64,000 nucleotides of DNA. It comes from Amycolatopsis mediterranei. GTDB lineage: Bacteria; Actinomycetota; Actinomycetes; Mycobacteriales; Pseudonocardiaceae. Positions within the stretch are counted from its first letter, which is position 1, and each line of letters opens with the position of its first letter. The position numbers and the translations under genes are program-made. The notes beneath the pieces were generated by a model, which did no database searches, was not told where the DNA came from, and worked only from the letters and a program-made list of their open reading frames with translations. This document shows, piece by piece, positions 8,091-14,356 of the stretch. Location of the stretch: positions 3,789,989-3,853,988 of the forward strand of contig NZ_CP100416.1 of the NCBI RefSeq assembly GCF_026017845.1, written 5' to 3'.

Positions 8091-9365
8091 TCAGCGGGCG
8101 CCCAGCGCCTCGGTCAGGTGGGCGTCGAACTCCTTGGCCGCGTCGGCGATCGGCCGGCGTCCGGTGGCGATGTCGGCGAAGAACGTGTTGATGGACTTGT
8201 CGCTCTCGATGGTCGCCCAGCCGGGGGCGGCCGGAGTGGCGACGCTGGTCTTCGCCGCGGTGGCGAAAGCGGCGTTGAGCGGCGGCAGCGCCGGCGTGAT
8301 CCGGTCGATCAGCTCGGTCGAGATCGGCGTCCAGCCGTCGATGCCGGCGATGGCGTCACGCTGCACGGCCGGGTCCGTGGCCGCCTTCAGGTAGGCCAGC
8401 GCGAGGTCGGAGTTGCGGCTCTTGGCGGCGACGACGACGTCCGAGCCGCCGAGGAACACCGGCTGCGTCTTCCCGGGCGTGCCGCTCGGGAACGGGAACG
8501 TGCCCAGCCGGTCCTTCAGCTCCGGCTTGTTCTTGAGCACGGTGTTGACGCTCGTGTCGAGGATGGCCGCGGCCCCGCCGGCGGAGAAGATCGCGGCCTG
8601 GTCAGGAGCCTTGGTGTCGACGTTGCGGGACGCGGGGGAGGAGTAGGCGTTCTGGAAGTCCTTCCACGCCTGCAGCCCCTTCAGCGCTTCGGGGCTTTCG
8701 AGCGCACCGGCCCACTTCCCGGCCCTCTGCGTGGCCAGCTGCCCGCCCGCGTCCCAGACGAACTGCAGCGCGCCGAACCAGTACCGGCCGGGGAAGTGGA
8801 AGGCCGAGTAGTCCGGCGCCGGGTGCTTCGCCTTGATCTTGTCCAGGGCCGCGGTGAGCTCCGGCAGGGTCTTCGGCGGGGCGGTGACGCCGGCGTCGGC
8901 CCAGACCTGCTTGTCGTAGATCACCGCGCGGTTGCCGGCGAACAGCGGCGCGCCGTAGAGGTGTCCGTCCACAGTGGCCGGTCCGGCCAGGCCGGGCAGC
9001 CAGGTCTGGCCCGCGGCCAGCTCGTCGCGGTGCGGGTTGAGGTCGGTCAGCGCGCCGTTGGCGGCGAACAGCGGGACGTCGGTGTTGCCGATTTCGATGA
9101 CGTCCGGCGTGCTGTCCTGGGCCAGCGCGGTGCTGATCTTCGTGTTGATGTTGTCCCATTCCTGGATCTGCACGGTGACCTTCGCGCCGGTGGCCTTCTC
9201 GAACGCGGTGGTGATCGCCGCGGTGGCCTTGTCGCTGAGATCGCCGTTCATCAGCCAGACGGTCAGCTCACCACCGCGGGCGGCGGGAGCGGGGGTGTCG
9301 GTGCCGCAGGCGGTGGCGGTCACGGCGGCGACGGCCAGTACGGCGGCGAGGACGGGTCTGCGCAC
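8091..9365 (-). CDS. Extracellular sugar-binding lipoprotein of the ABC importer
   Basis: 424 residues from GTG 9365, with AGGAG six bases upstream. The N-terminus is a lipoprotein signal ending VTATACG, so Cys about 21 would be lipidated. The mature part is a family 1 (MalE-like) solute-binding protein with GGELTVWLMNGD at the first strand and VIEIGNTDVP in the hinge region. It would capture chitin-derived sugars outside the membrane and hand them to the two permeases. It lies 17 bp after the GH16 gene and is clearly part of the same operon. Confidence 0.92.
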   Translation of the reverse strand: MRRPVLAAVLAVAAVTATACGTDTPAPAARGGELTVWLMNGDLSDKATAAITTAFEKATGAKVTVQIQEWDNINTKISTALAQDSTPDVIEIGNTDVPLFAANGALTDLNPHRDELAAGQTWLPGLAGPATVDGHLYGAPLFAGNRAVIYDKQVWADAGVTAPPKTLPELTAALDKIKAKHPAPDYSAFHFPGRYWFGALQFVWDAGGQLATQRAGKWAGALESPEALKGLQAWKDFQNAYSSPASRNVDTKAPDQAAIFSAGGAAAILDTSVNTVLKNKPELKDRLGTFPFPSGTPGKTQPVFLGGSDVVVAAKSRNSDLALAYLKAATDPAVQRDAIAGIDGWTPISTELIDRITPALPPLNAAFATAAKTSVATPAAPGWATIESDKSINTFFADIATGRRPIADAAKEFDAHLTEALGAR

Positions 9366-9382
9366 GGGGAGCTCCTGGGTGG

Positions 9383-10561
9383 TCAGCAGTGGCCGAGGTC
9401 GCGCCACTGGGCGGTGAGGCCGGGCTCCGAACCCTGGGTCCACCAGTTCGCCTGCCAGAGGTGGGCGTTGTGCTTCACCCGCTGGCCCTCGAGGTACATG
9501 GTGCCCCAATCCCATTCCGCTGCCGACGAACAGTTCGCGGGCTGGGACGGCGTGGTGGGGGTCGTCGGCGTGGTGGGCGTGGTCGTCGGGGTGGTGGTCG
9601 CCGGCGGGGTGGTCGGCGTGCTGCAGCCGTTGACACTGTCCACATGGGACGTTCCGGCGGAGCGGTACTGCCCGGCCTGCGCGACGGCGTCGGCCGGGGA
9701 GACGACCTGGTTGCCCGCGTAGTAGGTCCAGTCGACCTGCTCGGTGTAGGCGCTGGTGCCGCTCGTGTGGCCGGCGGTGTCGATGAACCACATGTTGTAG
9801 TTGATCGACATCGGGGTGCGCGGGTACACCGGGTCGCCCTGCGCGTCGGTGGTGTGGTCGGCGGTGAGCACGCCGTCGATGTAGTACTTCACGTGCCCGC
9901 CGGAGACCTGCGTGACGACGTCGTGCCAGCCGGCGAAGCTGCGGTTCTGCGCGGTGGACGTGCGCAGGCCGTCCCACGTCGGGTTGTTCCAGTAGGTGTA
10001 CCAGCTGGTCTGGTAGTTCGCCGTCGAACCGCCCCAGCCGCCGTTGGGCAGGTACTCCGAGAAGTCGAGTTCGCTGTAGAGCGGGTCGCGGTCGTACCGC
10101 AGCGGGGAAATCGTGAAGTAGGTTTCGTTGACGTGGTCGCCGTCGGGGCCGCTGTCCGGCGCGTCGGTGAAGCGGACGCGGCTGGCGTAGGTGCCTTCGA
10201 AGAACCGCAGCTGGTTCTGGTACAGCTCCGCGTGGGTGGTGCCGGCGGCGCTGCCGTCGGTGGTGGCGGTGAGCTGGGCGACGCGCTCGCCGTTCACGGC
10301 CGGGAAGCTGATGTTGCTCGTGAGCCAGCGCGCGCCCGGCACCCCGGGGCTGCCGACGTCGTTGCGCGTGGTCCACCCGGCGCCGCCGAAGGCGCCGTCG
10401 GTGGGGGATGAGTAGTGGAAGTCGTCGAAGAGCACACCGCAGCCGGCCGCGGCGGACGCCGGGCTGGCGTCGGCCCCGCCGGAGAGGACAAGGGCGGCCG
10501 TGGCCGCGGTGGCGAGGCTGGTCAGTGCTGCTGTGGTGGTTCGGATGCTGCTGCGGGACAT
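9383..10561 (-). CDS. Secreted GH16 glycoside hydrolase with C-terminal chitin-binding module
   Basis: 392 residues. A signal peptide is followed by a GH16 jelly-roll domain with the catalytic ELDFSE motif (E-x-D-x-x-E, about residue 167), a Thr/Pro linker (TTPTTTPTTPTTPTTP), and a C-terminal CBM5/12-like module (AEWDWGT...WQANWWTQGSEP...WRDLGHC) of about 45 residues that typically binds chitin. GH16 members cut beta-glucans, agar or related polymers; the CBM and the GlcNAc operon suggest fungal wall glucan-chitin as target, but the exact substrate is not visible. It is the first gene of the operon, 40 bp downstream of the dre-like site. Confidence 0.9.
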   Translation of the reverse strand: MSRSSIRTTTAALTSLATAATAALVLSGGADASPASAAAGCGVLFDDFHYSSPTDGAFGGAGWTTRNDVGSPGVPGARWLTSNISFPAVNGERVAQLTATTDGSAAGTTHAELYQNQLRFFEGTYASRVRFTDAPDSGPDGDHVNETYFTISPLRYDRDPLYSELDFSEYLPNGGWGGSTANYQTSWYTYWNNPTWDGLRTSTAQNRSFAGWHDVVTQVSGGHVKYYIDGVLTADHTTDAQGDPVYPRTPMSINYNMWFIDTAGHTSGTSAYTEQVDWTYYAGNQVVSPADAVAQAGQYRSAGTSHVDSVNGCSTPTTPPATTTPTTTPTTPTTPTTPSQPANCSSAAEWDWGTMYLEGQRVKHNAHLWQANWWTQGSEPGLTAQWRDLGHC

Positions 10562-10600
10562 GGGTCTCCTCCTGGGGACGGCCTGCCGCGGGGAGCGCCG

Positions 10601-10616
10601 ATTGGTCTAGACGAAT
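10601..10616. promoter_or_regulatory. DasR-response-element-like palindrome (dre)
   Basis: ATTGGTCTAGACGAAT: an inverted repeat with one mismatch and the central TGGTCTAGAC core of the published DasR box (A-C/T-TGGTCTAGACCA-G/C-T). It lies 40-55 bp upstream of the GH16 start, where a repressor would block the operon promoter. The operon ends in a DasR-like regulator, which makes autoregulation by this site likely. Confidence 0.72.
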
Positions 10617-10641
10617 CAGGTGGCCAGTACCTTCCTCCCTG

Positions 10642-10685
10642 ACCATTGGTAAAGTCAAGGAGGCGGCAAAACTTACCTTTGGTAA
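10642..10685. promoter_or_regulatory. Pair of short inverted repeats near a TTGACT -35-like box
   Basis: TTACC-TTT-GGTAA (10673-10685) is a perfect inverted repeat; ACCA-T-TGGT (10642-10650) is a related shorter one. Both sit in the direct-repeat context CC(A/T)TTGGTAA(A/T)GT, 33 bp apart, about three helical turns. A minus-strand TTGACT (10653-10658) lies between them. This looks like a second operator set for the GH16 operon, for a regulator other than the GntR protein. Confidence 0.5.
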
Positions 10686-10697
10686 TGTCGGTGGCCG

Positions 10698-11645
10698 TCA
10701 GCGAACCCAGTCGCGGTAGGCGCTGAGGTCCACGTTGCCGCCGCACACGACGGTCACCACGTGCCGGCCGGCGAAGCGGTCGCGGTCTTCGAGGATCGCC
10801 GCGATGCCCAGTGCGGCCGACGGTTCGGCCACCAGGCCGGCGTGCTCGAGGAGCAGCCGCATCCCGGTGATGATCGACGCCTCGGTGACGAGGACGGCGT
10901 TGTCCGCGACGACGAGGAGGTCGGCCAGGACCTCCGGGATCGGCCGCCGCCCGGCGACGCCGTCGGCGATCGTGGCCGTCGGGCCGGTGGTGACGACGCG
11001 GCGGGCGTGCCAGGAGCGCGTCATCGCCGGAGCGCCCGCCGGCTGGACGCAGATCACCTCGGTGCCGGGTGCCCCGGACCGCACCACGTGCCCCACACCC
11101 GTCGCGAGGGCCCCGCCGCCGAGGGCGAGCAGGACGGCGTCGAACGTCGGCGTGGCGTCCACCAGCTCCAGGCCGATGGTCGCCGCACCCTCGCAGGTTT
11201 CGAGGTCCAGGCTGTCTTCGACGAGCCGGCTGCCGTCGCGGCGGGCGATGGTCGCCGCGCGCTCGCGGGCCAGTTCGTGGTCGCCGTCCACCAGTTCGAG
11301 CCGGGCGCCCAGCGCGCGGATGCGCTCCAGCTTGGCCGCCGTCGCATGGCGGGACGCGACGACGGTGACGTCGAGCCCCCGGCCGCGCCCGGACCACGCG
11401 AGGGCTTGGCCGAGGTTGCCCGCGCTGGCGCACACCACCGGCCCCGCGAGCCGGCTCGCGACCACCTCGGTGCCGCGGCCCTTGAAGCTGCGCACCGGAT
11501 TCGCCGTTTCGAGCTTGATGCTCACCGCGCACCCGAGAACCGGTTCCAGCGCCTCGCAGCGGTACAGCGGCGTGTCCAGGAAGACCGGATCGATCACCTC
11601 GCGGGCCGCCCGGATCCGGGCGAGGTCGAGGCGCATTTCCGGCAC
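10698..11645 (-). CDS. Threonine/serine dehydratase-like PLP enzyme
   Basis: 315 residues, fold-type II PLP enzyme. The PLP lysine is in SFKGRG (about residue 54), the phosphate-binding glycine loop is LALGGGALATG, and CASAGNLGQALA matches the substrate Asn/Ser loop. It lacks the C-terminal ACT regulatory domain of biosynthetic IlvA, so it resembles catabolic threonine ammonia-lyases, serine racemases or the related ectoine-type eutB enzymes. The start could also be the ATG at 11636. It is followed on the minus strand, across the intergenic region, by the GH16 operon with opposite-facing regulatory sites in between. Substrate is not certain. Confidence 0.82.
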   Translation of the reverse strand: MPEMRLDLARIRAAREVIDPVFLDTPLYRCEALEPVLGCAVSIKLETANPVRSFKGRGTEVVASRLAGPVVCASAGNLGQALAWSGRGRGLDVTVVASRHATAAKLERIRALGARLELVDGDHELARERAATIARRDGSRLVEDSLDLETCEGAATIGLELVDATPTFDAVLLALGGGALATGVGHVVRSGAPGTEVICVQPAGAPAMTRSWHARRVVTTGPTATIADGVAGRRPIPEVLADLLVVADNAVLVTEASIITGMRLLLEHAGLVAEPSAALGIAAILEDRDRFAGRHVVTVVCGGNVDLSAYRDWVR

Positions 11646-11654
11646 GGCCGCAGC

Positions 11655-12029
11655 CTAGTGCGCGGGTTGGAACAGCTCCACGAGGTTTCCGGCCGGATCG
11701 GCCAGGAGGATCTGGCGTCCGCCGGGGCCGGACACCACTTCGGTGCGGAAGGCGACTCCGGCGTCGGTCAGCCGGGTGATCTCGGCGTCGAGGTCGTCGA
11801 GCACCAGGTGGATGCGGTTGCGGCCGGCGGCTGAGGCGTCCGCGGGGGTGGCGCGGGCGCCGGAACTCGCCGGGCCGGACAGCAGCAGCCGCAGCGGGCC
11901 GCGGACGACGTCGGCGAACGCGGGCGCCGCGCTCATCCGCACGGTGAAGCCCAGGTGTGTGGTGTAGAAGTCGAGGGCCGCCTGGACGTCGTCGACGACG
12001 TACCGGACGCCGGCGTACTGCTCGCTCAT
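11655..12029 (-). CDS. VOC (glyoxalase/bleomycin resistance) family protein
   Basis: 124 residues with two beta-alpha-beta-beta-beta units typical of the vicinal oxygen chelate fold: VRYVVDDVQAALDFYTTHLGF at the N-terminus and a C-terminal PAGNLVELFQ strand with the metal-ligand Glu. The start overlaps the ArsR-ArsC stop by 4 bp (ATGA), so the two are co-translated. In arsenic loci VOC proteins may be ArsI C-As lyases, which carry a Cys pair for organoarsenicals; no such Cys pair is present here, so ArsI function is unlikely. Confidence 0.85.
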   Translation of the reverse strand: MSEQYAGVRYVVDDVQAALDFYTTHLGFTVRMSAAPAFADVVRGPLRLLLSGPASSGARATPADASAAGRNRIHLVLDDLDAEITRLTDAGVAFRTEVVSGPGGRQILLADPAGNLVELFQPAH

Positions 12030-12748
12030 GGCCGGACCTCCTTGCCGGGTACGAGTTCCGGCAGCAGGTGCCGGACGCGGGTGTCGAGCTCCGCGGCCGT
12101 CTCCGGAAAGGAGCCCGGCTCGGGAATGCTCCAGTGGCGGCGCCGCGGGTGGTGCGGGAACTCGGGGCACACCTCGCGGACCTTGTCGCACACCGTGATG
12201 ACGTGGTCGAACCGCTGCCCGGCAACCGTGTCCAGGTGCCGCGGCCGCTGCCCGCGGACGTCGATGCCGAACTCCTCGAGCGCCCGGATCGCGCCGGGGT
12301 GCAGCGCGGCCTTGGGATGACTGCCCGCGCTGGTCACCGTCACCGCTCCGGCGGCTCGCCGTCTCAGCAGGGCTTCGGCGATCGGGGAGCGGGCGCTGTT
12401 GCCGGTGCAGAGGAACAGCACCGCGACCGGCCTCGGCGGCGGGACCTGCGGGCGCGGCGCGGGATCCAGCGTCGGATGCAGGGCCGCGCCGGCTTCGGCG
12501 AGCGCGCCCGCGCAGCGGTCGAGATCGAGGTGGTAGTAGCTGTCCCGGCCGTCGAAGCTGCTGCGGGCCGCCGTGACGAGCCCGCCGCCGCGCAGCAGCC
12601 GCAGGTGGTAGGAGACCAGGTTCTGCGGCTCGCCGACGCGCTCCACCAGCTCCCGGACCCGCAGGTCGCCGCCGGCGAGCGCGGTCAGCAGCGCCCACCG
12701 CAGCGGGTGGGCGGCCAAGCGGACGAAGGCGGGCGGCTCGGAGGCCAT
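12026..12748 (-). CDS. ArsR-type repressor fused to a low-molecular-weight phosphatase/arsenate reductase domain
   Basis: 240 residues. Residues about 10-85 are an ArsR winged helix (LAGGDLRVRELVERVGEPQNLVSYHLRLLRGGG); about 105-235 are a Wzb/ArsC-type domain starting VLFLCTGNSARSPIAEALL, which contains the catalytic P-loop CTGNSARS. Such fusions occur in actinobacterial arsenic or phosphate-stress loci and both sense and reduce the oxyanion. The As(III)-binding Cys pair of classic ArsR is not seen in the HTH half. An 18-bp inverted repeat lies 14 bp upstream and is probably its operator. No Acr3/ArsB efflux gene is nearby. Confidence 0.88.
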   Translation of the reverse strand: MASEPPAFVRLAAHPLRWALLTALAGGDLRVRELVERVGEPQNLVSYHLRLLRGGGLVTAARSSFDGRDSYYHLDLDRCAGALAEAGAALHPTLDPAPRPQVPPPRPVAVLFLCTGNSARSPIAEALLRRRAAGAVTVTSAGSHPKAALHPGAIRALEEFGIDVRGQRPRHLDTVAGQRFDHVITVCDKVREVCPEFPHHPRRRHWSIPEPGSFPETAAELDTRVRHLLPELVPGKEVRP

Positions 12749-12761
12749 CCCCAGGACGATA

Positions 12762-12779
12762 CATCAACTGGATTTGATG
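12762..12779. promoter_or_regulatory. ArsR-type operator between divergent genes
   Basis: CATCAA-CTGGAT-TTGATG is a perfect 6-bp inverted repeat with a 6-bp spacer, of the ATCAA-N6-TTGAT form bound by many ArsR/SmtB proteins. It sits between the ArsR-ArsC gene and the divergent acyl-CoA dehydrogenase gene and could control both. Confidence 0.6.
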
Positions 12780-12826
12780 GAAAAGGGCGTCATGATGGGG
12801 TCGCGAGCCGAGCGAGAGGACAGCGG

Positions 12827-13981
12827 ATGGCCGGGCTGACCGAAGAGGAGGCCGCGATCGTCGCGGTGGTGCGGGACTTCGTCGACCACGACGTCCGCCC
12901 GGTGGTGCGGGAACTGGACCACACCGACACCTATCCGGAGGCGCTCATCGAGCGGATGAAGGAGCTCGGCGTCTTCGGGCTCGCCGTCCCCGAAGCCTGG
13001 GGCGGCACACCGGTGTCGGCCCGGTGCTACGCCGAGGTCACCGAGGAACTGGCGTGCGGGTGGATGAGCCTCGCCGGCGCGATGGGCGGCCACACCGTCG
13101 TCGCGAAGCTGATCGTCACCTACGGCACCCGCGAGCAGCAGGAGCGCTACCTGCCGCGGATGGCCACCGGCGAGGTCCGCGCGACGATGGCGCTGACCGA
13201 GCCCGGCGGCGGGTCCGACCTGCAGGCCCTGCGCACCACCGCCCGCCGCGCCGGGGAGTCCTATGTGGTCGACGGCGCGAAGACGTGGATCACCAACGCC
13301 CGCCGCTCACAGCTGGTCGCCCTGCTGTGCAAGACCGACCCGCACGCCGAACCCGCGCACGCGGGCATCAGCATCCTCCTGGCCGAGAAGGGCGCGGGCT
13401 TCCACGTCTCGCGCGACCTCCCGAAGCTGGGGTACAAAGGCGTCGAAAGCTGTGAACTGTCCTTTTCGGACTTCCGCGTCCCGGTCGGTGCGCTGCTGGG
13501 CGGGGAAGAAGGCCGGGGGTTCGCGCAGATGATGCGCGGGCTGGAGATCGGCCGCATCCAGGTCGCCGCCCGTGCCCTCGGCGTCGGCCGGGCCGCGCTG
13601 GCGGATTCGCTGCGGTACGCCCAGGAACGCGAAACGTTCGGCAAGCCGATCTGGCAGCACCAGTCGGTCGGCAACCTCCTCGCCGACATGGCCACCAAGC
13701 TGGAGGCCGCCCGCCAGCTGGTGCACCACGCCGCCCGCCGCTACGACTCCGGTGCGCGCGCGGACCTCGAGGCGGGCATGGCGAAGCTCTTCGCCTCCGA
13801 GACGGCGATGGAGATCGCCCTGAACGCGGTCCGCGTCCACGGCGGCTACGGGTATTCCACCGAATTCGACGTCGAACGGTACTTCCGCGACGCGCCGCTG
13901 ATGATCGTCGGCGAAGGCACCAACGAGATCCAGCGCACGGTGATCACCCGGCAGCTGATCCGGCGCCACCGCCTCGGCTGA
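12827..13981 (+). CDS. Acyl-CoA dehydrogenase
   Basis: 384 residues, three-domain acyl-CoA dehydrogenase. Visible are the FAD/substrate signature MALTEPGGGSDLQALRTTARR, the central beta domain with TWITNARRSQLVAL, and the C-terminal helical domain ending VGEGTNEIQRTVITRQLI that carries the usual catalytic-base region. The start has GAGAGG eight bases before the ATG. It oxidises an acyl-CoA to the enoyl-CoA with electrons passing to ETF. No other beta-oxidation gene is adjacent, and the substrate chain length cannot be told. Confidence 0.92.
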   Translation: MAGLTEEEAAIVAVVRDFVDHDVRPVVRELDHTDTYPEALIERMKELGVFGLAVPEAWGGTPVSARCYAEVTEELACGWMSLAGAMGGHTVVAKLIVTYGTREQQERYLPRMATGEVRATMALTEPGGGSDLQALRTTARRAGESYVVDGAKTWITNARRSQLVALLCKTDPHAEPAHAGISILLAEKGAGFHVSRDLPKLGYKGVESCELSFSDFRVPVGALLGGEEGRGFAQMMRGLEIGRIQVAARALGVGRAALADSLRYAQERETFGKPIWQHQSVGNLLADMATKLEAARQLVHHAARRYDSGARADLEAGMAKLFASETAMEIALNAVRVHGGYGYSTEFDVERYFRDAPLMIVGEGTNEIQRTVITRQLIRRHRLG

Positions 13982-13994
13982 TCGGGGAGGGGCG

Positions 13995-14050
13995 AGCGTG
14001 GTGGGGCCGTGCCGACTTGGGGGGAGGGGAAGGCACGGCCCCACCACGCT
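13995..14050 (+). terminator. Long hairpin after the acyl-CoA dehydrogenase
   Basis: Perfect 19-bp arms (13995-14013 and 14032-14050) enclose an 18-base G-rich loop, starting 14 bp after the stop. The stem is unusually long for a terminator; it lies between convergent genes and could work in both directions. Confidence 0.7.
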
Positions 14051-14100
14051 CTGCCGGGCGACGCGAGGTGGCGCCGCGCGCCCGGCTGGTCCGAAACGGT

Positions 14101-14271
14101 CTATCCGGCGGGCCGTGTCCGGCTTGGTGCCGAATCGACCGTCCAGGGCGGATTGCCGCACTGCGGGCGCCAAGTGCCGACGTGCACCCACTGCCGGCCC
14201 CAGGCGTGGGACATCAGGACCGTGGGCCGCCGGCACTGGGGACAGGTCTGCGGCGCCGAATCGATGGACAC
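14101..14271 (-). CDS. Trp-rich microprotein with a CPQC motif
   Basis: A 56-residue ORF from GTG 14271 with GGAGGAGG six bases upstream. It begins MSIDSAPQTCPQCRRPTVL and continues with SHAWGRQWVHVGTWRPQCGN, giving three cysteines (C10, C13, C38) and five tryptophans. The CPxC knuckle with a later Cys resembles half of a zinc ribbon. It lies 85 bp downstream of the NB-ARC/LuxR regulator on the same strand and before the shared hairpin. Length and composition are unlike a random antisense frame, but it has no recognised family. Confidence 0.55.
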   Translation of the reverse strand: MSIDSAPQTCPQCRRPTVLMSHAWGRQWVHVGTWRPQCGNPPWTVDSAPSRTRPAG

Positions 14272-14356
14272 CTCGTCCTCCTCCGCGCGGTGAATGGTCG
14301 CGGGAAAAGGATCGTCCGAAGGGGACGGAAGCGGACCGGGGAAACTACCCGGATGG

